The position numbers were made by a program, and so were the translations under genes. From contig NZ_JACICC010000002.1 in assembly GCF_014195635.1 (NCBI RefSeq), positions 434,001 through 498,000 on the forward strand: 64,000 nt of DNA. The letters run 5' to 3'. This document shows positions 1 through 7,766 of this stretch, piece by piece (positions within the stretch are counted from its first letter, which is position 1; every line of letters starts with the position of its first letter). This DNA comes from Pseudochelatococcus contaminans. Its GTDB lineage: Bacteria > Pseudomonadota > Alphaproteobacteria > Rhizobiales > Beijerinckiaceae. The notes below the pieces were generated by a model. That model saw only the letters and a list, made by a program, of their open reading frames with translations. It was not told the DNA's origin and did no database searches.

Positions 1-1985
1 ATGAGCATGATCATCAACATAGCCACGGCGACGGACACGATCACGGCGCAGGTGAAGACAGCGGCGGCGGGCATGGTCACGATCATGCATCGCCAGGCGG
101 CGTCTGGTGGAAATCGGCGAAGGCACGGCTCGTTCTGCTGTGCGGACTGGCGTTTCTGGCAGCCTATATCGCGGTTTCACTCGCGCCCGGTCTTGGTCAG
201 TGGCCTTATCTGGTTGCCCTGCTGACCGGCCTCGTGCCGATTGCCCGCCACGCCTGGGCCGGTGTGCGATCCGGTTCGCCCTTCTCCATCGAAACGCTGA
301 TGACCATTGCCGCCGTGGGCGCGGTCTTCATCGGCGCCATGGAAGAGGCGGCGATGGTCGTGCTGCTGTTCATGATCGGCGAGATGCTGGAAGGTTTCGC
401 CGCCAGCCGCGCGCGGGAAAGCATCAAGGAGCTGACGCGCCTCGTGCCCGACACCGCCCTCCGGGACCATGACGGCACGCTGAGTGAGATTGCGGCCAGC
501 GCATTGTCGCCCGGTGATATCATTATCGCACGCCCGGGAGACCGGATCGCCGCCGATGGCGTCATCGTCGACGGTGACAGCGAAATCGACGAAGCACCCG
601 TGACAGGTGAAAGCGTGCCCCGCCGCAAGGGGCCGGGCGAACGCGTTTTTGCCGGCACCATCAATGCCGATGCGGTGCTGCGCATCGAGGTGACATCGCG
701 TGCCGCCGACAATACCATCGCCCGGATCGTCCGTCTGGTCGAGGAAGCACAGGAAGCCAAAGCTCCGACCCAGCGGTTCATCGACCGCTTCGCTGCCCGC
801 TATACGCCGGCGGTGCTGGTGCTGGGCGCGCTTGTGGCTGTCGTCCCGCCGCTGGTCGCCGGGGAAGACTGGGTGACGTGGATCTATCGCGGGTTGGCCG
901 TGCTGCTGATCGGCTGCCCGTGCGCCCTCGTGATCTCAACGCCTGCCGCCATCGCCGCCGGTTTGTCGGCGGGCGCGCGGCAAGGACTGCTGCTGAAGGG
1001 CGGCGGCGTTCTCGAATCGCTGCGGCGCGTCCGCACAATTGCCTTCGACAAGACGGGCACCCTGACACGCGGCCGCCCCGTGGTCACGGACGTCATTCCC
1101 TTCGGCACGGAGGATACCGAAGCCGTCATCGTCCGAGCCGCGGCACTCGAACGCGGATCGAGCCATCCGCTGGCGCAAGCCATCCTGACCCGCGCCGAAG
1201 GGCTGCCCGAACTGGCGGCGGCATCGGTGAAAGCGCAGGCCGGCAAGGGCGTGACAGGCACGGTGGACGGCCAATCCATCGCCCTGCTGGCTCCACGCGC
1301 TGTTCTGGCGCAAACACCGGAAGCCGAGGCGCATCTGGACGAAGCGCAAGCGGCCGCTGTCGAGGCGCTGCATGGCGATGGAAAGACCGTGTCGGTTCTC
1401 GTCGTCGATGGCCGGGTCGCGGGCCTGATCGCGCTGCGTGATGAATTGCGGCCTGATGCCCGCCCGGCTCTCGACGCGCTCAAGGCGCATGGTGTGAAAG
1501 CGGTGATGCTCACCGGCGACAATCGCGCTGCCGCCAACGCCATCGCTGCGGAACTCGGCATCACCGCCCACGCAGAACTGTTGCCGGAAGACAAGAGCCG
1601 CATCGTGCGCGAGCTTCAGGCCGGTGGCGGAGCCGTGGCCAAGGTTGGTGACGGCATCAATGATGCCCCGGCGCTCGCGGCAGCAGATGTTGGAATCGCC
1701 ATGGGTGGCGGCGCGGATGTCGCGCTGGAAACGGCGGATGCGGCAGCGCTCCACGCCCGCATGGGCGATATCCCCGCCATGCTGGCGCTCTCCCGCGCGA
1801 CGATGACGAACATCTGGCAGAACATCACACTGGCGCTGGGGCTCAAGGGTGTATTTCTGGTGACGACGGTTCTGGGGATCACGGGACTGTGGCCGGCCAT
1901 TCTCGCCGATACCGGCGCAACCGTTCTGGTAACCGCCAATGCCCTGCGATTGTTGCGCTGGCAGGCGCCCGCCGAACGCTCATGA
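1..1985 (+). CDS. zntA: Zn/Cd/Pb-exporting P1B-type ATPase, 5' end cut off by window edge
   Basis: A heavy-metal P-type ATPase that exports Zn2+/Cd2+/Pb2+ across the inner membrane. The reading frame is open from base 3. It begins inside a His-rich stretch (EHDHQHSHGDGHDHG, then GGHGHDH) just before the first membrane segment, so the start and any N-terminal metal-binding domain lie outside the window. Visible landmarks are the actuator TGES motif (about base 605), the metal-site CPC in a membrane helix (915-923), the phosphorylation motif DKTGT (Asp at 1047), and the GDGINDAP hinge near 1650. The last helices carry LGLKG and LADTGAT, the conserved Lys and Asp of the Zn-type (ZntA) subgroup. 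It ends with TGA and is followed by two hairpins. Family assignment is firm; the exact metal range is inferred from the motifs. Confidence 0.95.
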   Translation, partial: EHDHQHSHGDGHDHGAGEDSGGGHGHDHASPGGVWWKSAKARLVLLCGLAFLAAYIAVSLAPGLGQWPYLVALLTGLVPIARHAWAGVRSGSPFSIETLMTIAAVGAVFIGAMEEAAMVVLLFMIGEMLEGFAASRARESIKELTRLVPDTALRDHDGTLSEIAASALSPGDIIIARPGDRIAADGVIVDGDSEIDEAPVTGESVPRRKGPGERVFAGTINADAVLRIEVTSRAADNTIARIVRLVEEAQEAKAPTQRFIDRFAARYTPAVLVLGALVAVVPPLVAGEDWVTWIYRGLAVLLIGCPCALVISTPAAIAAGLSAGARQGLLLKGGGVLESLRRVRTIAFDKTGTLTRGRPVVTDVIPFGTEDTEAVIVRAAALERGSSHPLAQAILTRAEGLPELAAASVKAQAGKGVTGTVDGQSIALLAPRAVLAQTPEAEAHLDEAQAAAVEALHGDGKTVSVLVVDGRVAGLIALRDELRPDARPALDALKAHGVKAVMLTGDNRAAANAIAAELGITAHAELLPEDKSRIVRELQAGGGAVAKVGDGINDAPALAAADVGIAMGGGADVALETADAAALHARMGDIPAMLALSRATMTNIWQNITLALGLKGVFLVTTVLGITGLWPAILADTGATVLVTANALRLLRWQAPAERS

Positions 1986-2016
1986 AGGCTGCCGTATCAA
2001 GGCGGTTCATATGAAA

Positions 2017-2056
2017 CAGGGCGTTGCTCGATATCGCAACATCGAGCAACGCCCTG
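2017..2056. terminator. perfect 16-bp hairpin between convergent genes
   Basis: Bases 2017-2032 are the exact reverse complement of 2041-2056, with an 8-base loop. It lies 32 bp after the ATPase stop and 74 bp after the MucR stop, in the convergent gap. There is no strong T-run on either side, so it could be an intergenic palindromic repeat rather than a classical terminator. Confidence 0.65.
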
Positions 2057-2077
2057 CAATTGCCGCTTCGGAGCCGC

Positions 2078-2111
2078 TTGCGTTCAAACCGATCCACCGG
2101 ATTGAACGCAA
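2078..2111. repeat. second hairpin in the convergent gap
   Basis: TTGCGTTCAA (2078-2087) and TTGAACGCAA (2102-2111) are perfect 10-bp arms. After a one-base mismatch the inner CCG/CGG can also pair. It ends just before the MucR stop codon and, with the hairpin at 2017-2056, fills most of the gap. It may terminate the leftward mucR transcript. Confidence 0.5.
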
Positions 2112-2129
2112 ATTGCCTTGAAGGTGAAG

Positions 2130-2795
2130 TTAACTGCGCGTACGCGCCTTCCCCAGACCCTGTGCCTTGGCATATTTCGACCGCGACGTGCTGAAAGCAT
2201 GCGTCACCAGCGGATAATAATCCGTCAGGCCCCACTTGCGCCGATACGTGTCCGGCGTCATGCTGAATTCCGTATCAAGGTGGCGCTTGAGAACCTTCAA
2301 TGCCTTGCCATTTTCCAGACAGACGATGCTGTCCGCCTTCACGGTTTTTTCGACAGGCACGACCGGCTTGCGATCGACATATGCGTCGGTGTCGATCCAG
2401 GCAGGGTCGAAAACGAAGCCATCCTCATCCGGCACGAGTTCCTCGAACTCCAGCGGCCGCAAGGCACCCGTGCGTGGATCGACGGGATTGGGCGGGTTGC
2501 GGCGGCGTGCAGCCTCAAACAACTTCTCGTCAACCTGTTGCGTGGGCAGGGTCTTGTCGGAAGCCTCCCCGTCCTCACCCGGCGCACCGGCTTCGCTGCC
2601 GGCGTGGCCCCCAACCCGCGTGGCGCTGCCAGTCTCGCTGGACTGAAGCCGCGAAAAGGTGGCGTGGACGCCCTCGATAAAATTCAGGACCTCTGTTGGC
2701 GGAAGGCTGTTATTGGCCACGTAAGCCGCGACGATGTCCGCTGTCACCGAGATAAGTCCGGCCTTGCTCAACACCTCTCCGGCATCGTTGCTCAT
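2130..2795 (-). CDS. MucR/Ros-family transcriptional regulator with long linker and degenerate zinc finger
   Basis: About 221 aa against roughly 140 aa for typical MucR. The N-terminal part (residues 17-50, TADIVAAYVANNS...) matches the MucR oligomerisation region. The C-terminal part has the family signature: IVCLENGKALKVLKRHL, then TPDTYRRKW, YPLV and AKAQGLG. Between them, residues 52-141 form an extra Gly/Glu/Pro-rich segment. In the Ros zinc finger, Cys159 and His172 are kept, but the second ligand position is Asn162 and the final His region reads DTEF, so zinc binding looks compromised. ATG at 2795 is preceded by GGAG; an in-frame extension to 2879 has no coding support. Known family role: global repression of surface, motility and symbiosis genes at AT-rich sites. 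This copy may be a divergent paralogue. Confidence 0.85.
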   Translation of the reverse strand: MSNDAGEVLSKAGLISVTADIVAAYVANNSLPPTEVLNFIEGVHATFSRLQSSETGSATRVGGHAGSEAGAPGEDGEASDKTLPTQQVDEKLFEAARRRNPPNPVDPRTGALRPLEFEELVPDEDGFVFDPAWIDTDAYVDRKPVVPVEKTVKADSIVCLENGKALKVLKRHLDTEFSMTPDTYRRKWGLTDYYPLVTHAFSTSRSKYAKAQGLGKARTRS

Positions 2796-3185
2796 TCCAT
2801 TGTCTCCAGCATCGACCATATATGTCATATTGTTTACATGCCGCTTATCAAGATGACATTCAAGCGGAATCGCTAACATTGTCCAATATTAAACACTTAA
2901 ATTTCGTCCAGGTTCCATCCATGTCAGCCGCGATGGAAAGAATTGGACGGCGATTCGATACCACGTTGCGTCGCTGCCGTGGCATTCTTTCCGTGCCGAC
3001 CGGGTTGCAAGGACTGCAAGGGTGACGTGAGCGGCAAACCTGTAGGCTGCGTCGCCTTGTCGCGCTATTGAATGTCGTGCTGTTATTTTCCGAAGGGCCG
3101 CATGAATCCGTTTCTCGAACAGGTCTGCGTGTGCATACCGCGCTATCGCACGTCCGGGACGGTCACTGCGAACGGAGTTGTCGTC
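2796..3185. other. divergent intergenic region mucR / DMT exporter
   Basis: About 390 bp with no ORF of coding character. The part nearest mucR (about 2815-2910) is clearly more AT-rich than its surroundings, which fits the AT-rich sites bound by MucR-type proteins and possible autoregulation. No specific operator can be named. Confidence 0.4.
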
Positions 3186-4148
3186 TTGACACATGCTTCC
3201 GACGATTCATCCACACAGGCCTCCATGACGGCCGGCAGACTCGACCGGCGAGGGTTGGGCATCCTGCTCGTCATTACAGGCTCGCTGTCACTGACCTGGG
3301 TTGATTCGTCCGCGAAATGGCTGCTGCTGCATGGTCTTGACGCCGGACAGGTGATTTTCATCCGGTTTCTGCTGCCGTGCATCGTGCTGTCGATCGTATT
3401 TCTGCCGCGCCGCGGATTTGGCATCCTGCGGACGAAATCGCCGAAGATCGCGTTTGCCCGCGCCATGTGCATGATTGCGACGACATTCTTCAATTTCATG
3501 GCGCTGCGCTATCTGCCGATGACCATCACCGGCGCCATAGCTTTTACTTCGCCGCTCATCCTGTGCCTGTTGTCCGGGGTAGCGCTGGGAGAGCGAATCG
3601 ACTGGCAACGATGGATTGCCGTCATCGCCGGCTTCATCGGCGTGCTGATCATCATCAGCCCGGATTCGGTTCCCCTGCATCCGGCCATGCTCTACTCGGT
3701 GGGCATGGCGGTGGCGCTGGCGTTCTATGCCATTTTCACGCGCAAGCTGGCTGGCGTCGATTCCAACGTCACACAGCAGTTTCACGCATCGTTCGCGGGG
3801 CTTCTGTTCTCGCTGCCGTTCGCGTTTCAGGAATGGACGTGGCCGCAAGGAACATGGTCCCAGGTCGCGTTGGACTGGTTTTTCTGCGCGCTGATCGGCA
3901 GCGCCGGCCTGTTTGGCCACACGCTTTATTCGGCAGGTCATAAATTCGCACCCGCCACTACGCTCGCGCCTTTCACCTATTCCCAGTTGATTTTTATGGC
4001 GCTGGTGAGCTGGGCGGTGTTCCAGCAGGGGCCGGATGTCAACTTCTTCGTCGGCCTGCCGATCCTGGTGGGGTCGGGACTGTTCATCTGGTACCGGGAG
4101 GTCCGCATCGGAACGCGCATGCGGCCAGCGGCGCGGCCCCCCCGATAA
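3186..4148 (+). CDS. EamA/DMT-family inner-membrane exporter
   Basis: A drug/metabolite transporter family protein with about ten hydrophobic helices and the internal duplication typical of EamA proteins. Recognisable pieces are the N-terminal helix with SSAKWLL, FIRFLLPCIVL, the FNFMALRYLPMTITGAIAFTSPL segment of the first half, and GLFGHTLYSAGHKFAPATTLAPFTYSQL of the second. The frame is open from 3072, but the hydrophobic part begins late. I chose TTG at 3186 because GGAG lies 8 bases upstream; ATG at 3225 is the alternative. The substrate is unknown; family members export amino acids, nucleobases or other metabolites. It converges with the Old Yellow Enzyme gene 10 bp away. Confidence 0.85.
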   Translation: MTHASDDSSTQASMTAGRLDRRGLGILLVITGSLSLTWVDSSAKWLLLHGLDAGQVIFIRFLLPCIVLSIVFLPRRGFGILRTKSPKIAFARAMCMIATTFFNFMALRYLPMTITGAIAFTSPLILCLLSGVALGERIDWQRWIAVIAGFIGVLIIISPDSVPLHPAMLYSVGMAVALAFYAIFTRKLAGVDSNVTQQFHASFAGLLFSLPFAFQEWTWPQGTWSQVALDWFFCALIGSAGLFGHTLYSAGHKFAPATTLAPFTYSQLIFMALVSWAVFQQGPDVNFFVGLPILVGSGLFIWYREVRIGTRMRPAARPPR

Positions 4149-4158
4149 AATCGTTCGT

Positions 4159-5274
4159 TCAACCGAGCGTCGGATAATCCGTGTATCCGTGCTCGCCGCC
4201 GCCATACAGCGTGTCCGGGATAATCTCGTTGAGGGGCGCGCCCTCACGGAAGCGGCGCACCAGATCCGGATTGGCGATAAACGGCTTGCCGAAGGCCACG
4301 AGATCCGCCCGCCCCTCTTCAACCGCCGCCTGCGCCAGCTCCAGCGTGTATCCGTTGTTGAGAATCCATGCGCCCTTGCCGCCCGCGTCGCGGTAAGCCG
4401 CCTTCAGCGCGGCGTAGTCGAACGGTTCACTGCCCTGCCGATAGTCGCGATCACCGCCGGTCGCGCCCTCGATGACGTGAACATAAGCGAGGTCGAGCTT
4501 GGCGAGTTCACGGACATAAGCCTCGAACAGCGGCTGCGGGTCCGGGTCGCTGGCGTCGTTGGCCGGGGTGACGGGCGAAATGCGGATGCCGGTGCGGTTG
4601 CCGCCGATAGTTTCGACGATGGCGCGCGTGACCGCCAACGGAAAACGGAGACGGTTTTCGATGCTGCCGCCATATTCATCGGTGCGGTGGTTCGAGCCGG
4701 ACCGCAGAAACTGGTCCAGCAGATAACCGTTGGCCGAATGCACCTCGACACCATCGAAACCGGCGGTGTCGACAGCGCCGCTCACGGCCTTGCGGAAATC
4801 CTCGATGATGCCCGGAAGCTCCGACGCCTCAAGCGCCCGCGGCGTCGACGTGTCGACGAATCCGCCCTTGCCGTCAGCATCGGCGAGATAGGTTTTTGCC
4901 TTCGCCGCAATGGCGGAAGGGGCCACGGGAGCCTTGCCCTCCGGCTGGAGGGAGTTGTGGGAGATGCGACCGACATGCCAAAGCTGGACATAGATATGTC
5001 CGCCTGCCGCATGAACGGAGTCCGTGACCTTGCGCCAACCGGCAAGCTGCTCCGGAGAATAGAGGCCCGGCACGTCGGAATAGCCCTGCCCCTGATGGGT
5101 AATGGCGGTGGCTTCGGTGATCAGGAGGCCGGCTTCGGCGCGCTGGGTATAATAAAGTGCCGTCAGCTCGGTGGGCACAGCGCCCGGCGAACGGTTGCGG
5201 GTGAGCGGCGCAAGCGCGATGCGGTTCGGAAGGGTGAGATCGCCAACGGTCACGGGATCGAACAGGTTCGTCAT
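4159..5274 (-). CDS. Old Yellow Enzyme-family NADH:flavin oxidoreductase (alkene reductase)
   Basis: A 371-aa FMN-binding TIM-barrel ene-reductase of normal length. Visible family features are NRIALAPLTRNRS after the first strand, the ligand-binding VEVHSANGYLLDQFL (His and Asn spaced H-x2-N), the following NHRTDEYGGSIENR, RISP, and the phosphate-site FGKPFIANPDLV near the C-terminus. Members reduce activated C=C bonds, quinones, nitro compounds or N-ethylmaleimide with NAD(P)H; the physiological substrate is usually unknown. ATG at 5274 has GAGGA upstream. The in-frame extension to 5439 is Arg-rich and non-conserved. No linked regulator is visible, so control cannot be read from the sequence. 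Confidence 0.92.
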   Translation of the reverse strand: MTNLFDPVTVGDLTLPNRIALAPLTRNRSPGAVPTELTALYYTQRAEAGLLITEATAITHQGQGYSDVPGLYSPEQLAGWRKVTDSVHAAGGHIYVQLWHVGRISHNSLQPEGKAPVAPSAIAAKAKTYLADADGKGGFVDTSTPRALEASELPGIIEDFRKAVSGAVDTAGFDGVEVHSANGYLLDQFLRSGSNHRTDEYGGSIENRLRFPLAVTRAIVETIGGNRTGIRISPVTPANDASDPDPQPLFEAYVRELAKLDLAYVHVIEGATGGDRDYRQGSEPFDYAALKAAYRDAGGKGAWILNNGYTLELAQAAVEEGRADLVAFGKPFIANPDLVRRFREGAPLNEIIPDTLYGGGEHGYTDYPTLG

Positions 5275-5649
5275 GATCAACGTCCTCATGCTGGCGCGAG
5301 GCGGGCGGAGGAACCCGTCTGCCATACGCGGATTGCTGCATGAGCGAAGCATAGCACGGCGTTGCAGCAAGTCTGCAAGCGTTCCAATGACGATACGTGC
5401 GCGCTCGCACACGGGCGGCCTCGAACCGGCGCCGGTCATCGACTACCCGGAAATGACGATTGCCGGCATCAACCACATCGCCGGTGGATGAGTGCCCGCA
5501 TTGGAAAACCGCCAGATGACGCCCGGAGACGGACGCCGCGAGAAAACGGTGTATTCGCCGGTTTTTGCGTGGGGCTTATTGCACTTGTCATCATGGCTTC
5601 GTAACATCCGTCAAGCTTTCACGAAACGCCCCAGCGAAGGAACCTTCCC
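5275..5649. other. divergent intergenic region
   Basis: 375 bp between the leftward ene-reductase and the rightward coiled-coil operon. I see no gene. It must carry both promoters, but no operator or strong dyad stands out. The only Shine-Dalgarno of note is AAGGAA just before 5650. Confidence 0.4.
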
Positions 5650-6834
5650 ATGAGCGAGATCGCGGTCAGAACGCCCCTGCAATATCTCGACAAGGCCATC
5701 GGCAGCCTGCGCGAGCTGGGCCTCGTGCAGAACAACCCCACCGAAGAGTCGCCGATCACCGGCCTGTTGCAGAAGATCGCCGATATCGAGCCTGAGAAGA
5801 TCGCCATCATCACCCGCACCCTGCAGCAGCAGAGCGTGTTCAACGAGGTGGTGCGCAATCAGGTGGCGCAGATGTCCATCGGCGAGCGCTACGAGACCAT
5901 CGCCCGCTCGTTCGACTCCATCCGCGACGACGCCAAGCGCCTCGTCGACCAGCTCGACGATGGCAAGATCGACCTGTTCGAGCGCGCCACGAACGTATGG
6001 GTGAAGGTCTCGCGCGGCGACATCGGCGGCCGCTTCGACACCATCAAGGACACCTATATCGAGGTGTCGAGGGATACGCGCGAGAACATCGAGCGCGAGC
6101 ACACCATTCTGGAAGCTTACCGCGATTTTCGCGGCGCGCTGAAGCAGGCCGAGGTTGCGGCGCTGGAAATCCTCAAGACCGCCGAAGGCAAGCTGGAAAG
6201 CGCCCGCGCCGGCCTGAAGACCGCCTCTGACAACGTCTCCAACTTCCCGGCTGACGGTGACATTTCCGAACGGGCGAAGCTCGAACTGCTGCGCGACGAG
6301 CACCTGCGCCACGTGCAGAATGAAGAAGGCCGCTACCAGATCGCCAAGGATCTCGCGGACAACCTCACCATCAGCTACAACACCTCGGAGGTGGTCATTG
6401 CACGTCTGATGCAGACCACGAACGCCAAGGAGCGCGTGTACCAGCAGGCCGTGAGCTTCTTCACCACCAACGAATCGGTGCTGACGGCCCTGCGCGCTTC
6501 CTTCACCGGCCTGTTCGGCCTGCACGAAGCCACCGAGACGCTGAACGAACTCAAGGAAGGCGTGTCCAAATCTCTGGAAACGCTGGCAGAAATCGGCGGC
6601 AAGGTGCAGGAAGAGGCGCTCAAGGCCGGTTACGGCCCCACGGTGCGCGCCGACGCGGTGAAGAAGCTGGTCGACAGCGTGGTGAATTATCAGGTCCGCT
6701 CCATCGAGATCGTGAAGGAGCTGCGCGAGCAGTCGACCAAGAACAGCGCGGAAATCCGCGAGGCCGTGGAAGAAGGCAAGCGCCGCATCGCCCGCCTCGC
6801 CGAGGAGGGCAACGCCCTTGTCATCGACGGCTGA
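5650..6834 (+). CDS. predicted soluble coiled-coil protein, first gene of three-gene operon
   Basis: 394 aa with no signal peptide and no membrane helix. It is almost entirely charged and helical, with heptad-like stretches (for example the region of GALKQAEVAALEILKTAEGK and the C-terminal EIREAVEEGKRRIARLAEEG). I do not recognise a characterised family, though similar proteins are sometimes labelled 'cell surface protein', for which the sequence gives no support. ATG at 5650 has AAGGAA upstream. Its stop overlaps the start of the next gene by 17 bp, so the two are very likely translated together. A role as cytoplasmic scaffold for the membrane-anchored partner is my inference. TelA-like and PspA-like coiled-coil proteins are alternatives to test. 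Confidence 0.75.
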   Translation: MSEIAVRTPLQYLDKAIGSLRELGLVQNNPTEESPITGLLQKIADIEPEKIAIITRTLQQQSVFNEVVRNQVAQMSIGERYETIARSFDSIRDDAKRLVDQLDDGKIDLFERATNVWVKVSRGDIGGRFDTIKDTYIEVSRDTRENIEREHTILEAYRDFRGALKQAEVAALEILKTAEGKLESARAGLKTASDNVSNFPADGDISERAKLELLRDEHLRHVQNEEGRYQIAKDLADNLTISYNTSEVVIARLMQTTNAKERVYQQAVSFFTTNESVLTALRASFTGLFGLHEATETLNELKEGVSKSLETLAEIGGKVQEEALKAGYGPTVRADAVKKLVDSVVNYQVRSIEIVKELREQSTKNSAEIREAVEEGKRRIARLAEEGNALVIDG

Positions 6835-7762
6835 CGCGCCGCGCGCCGCGGGCGGCGGCAAGCTCGATGAGGTCATGCTGGCCATGGACGTGGTGGATAC
6901 ACTGCGTCACAACGAGAATGTCGCCCTTCGCGAGCTTGAACAGGACGGCCGCGACGAAGACCTCAAGGAACGCCTGCGCCGTATTTACGAAAGCCAGGGC
7001 CTTGAGGTTTCCGACCAGATCCTCGACGAGGGCATCAAAGCGCTCAAGGAAAGCCGCTTCACCTACGAGCCGGCGAAAACCGGCTCGCGGACGCTGGCGC
7101 ATATCTGGGTGCGGCGCAGCCTTTACGGCAAGATCGCCGGCGTTGTGGTGCTGCTGCTCGCGGCATGGATCGGCGTCTCGTCGTGGCAGCATGCCAGCCG
7201 CGAACAGGCCATCCAGGCAGCGCGCGTCGAGCTGGAACAGACCTTGCCGCAACGGCTGAAGGACATCGCCGACCGCGCCCTCACCGAGGCGCGCACCGAC
7301 GATGCCAAGGAGCGCGCACAGGATCTGCTTCATGACGGGGTGGCGGCGCTGTCGGACAAGAACGTCGAGGCCGCGCGCGGCGCTATCGCCGGGCTTGAGC
7401 GCCTGCGTGCCGATCTGGCGCAAACGTATCGGCTGCGCATCGTCTCGCGGCAGGGAGAGGACACCGGCGTATTCCGTATCCCGGATGTCAACAGCAACGC
7501 CCGCAATTACTATCTGATCGTCGAAGCCGTGACACCGGAAGGCAAGGTGCTGTCGCTGCCGATCCGCAGCGAGGAAACCGGCACGGTCAAGACCGTGACC
7601 CGTTGGGGTGTACGCGTACCGGAGCGCACATTCGAGACGGTGCGGCGCGACAAGGTGGACGACGGCATCCTGCAGAACGACACACTTGGCGAAAAGCCGC
7701 GCGGGGCGCTGGATCCCGTTTACAGGATGAACGTGTCGCAGGGGGCGATTACGGAATGGTGA
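6818..7762 (+). CDS. membrane-anchored protein, DUF6384-like, second gene of operon
   Basis: 314 aa. The N-terminal part (LDEVMLAMDVVDTLRHNE...) resembles what I recall of DUF6384; this needs a profile search. Residues 1-105 are charged and helical. One transmembrane segment lies at about 107-126 (YGKIAGVVVLLLAAWIGVSS). Then come a helical region (about 130-205) and a compact C-terminal domain with beta-strand-like sequence (RIVSRQGEDTGVFRIPDVN... to the end), probably periplasmic. The start is TTG at 6818, with GAGGAGGG eight bases upstream, inside the end of the previous gene. The stop is 4 bp before the next ATG. Function unknown; the layout suggests a bridge linking a cytoplasmic coiled-coil partner to an extracytoplasmic domain. 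Confidence 0.75.
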   Translation: MSSTADAPRAAGGGKLDEVMLAMDVVDTLRHNENVALRELEQDGRDEDLKERLRRIYESQGLEVSDQILDEGIKALKESRFTYEPAKTGSRTLAHIWVRRSLYGKIAGVVVLLLAAWIGVSSWQHASREQAIQAARVELEQTLPQRLKDIADRALTEARTDDAKERAQDLLHDGVAALSDKNVEAARGAIAGLERLRADLAQTYRLRIVSRQGEDTGVFRIPDVNSNARNYYLIVEAVTPEGKVLSLPIRSEETGTVKTVTRWGVRVPERTFETVRRDKVDDGILQNDTLGEKPRGALDPVYRMNVSQGAITEW

Positions 7763-7766
7763 AACC

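Noticed and set aside
5453-5491. Short ORF MTIAGINHIAGG resembling the start of a glyoxalase/VOC protein
   Set aside because: Only 12 codons before a stop and no continuation in other frames; most likely chance.
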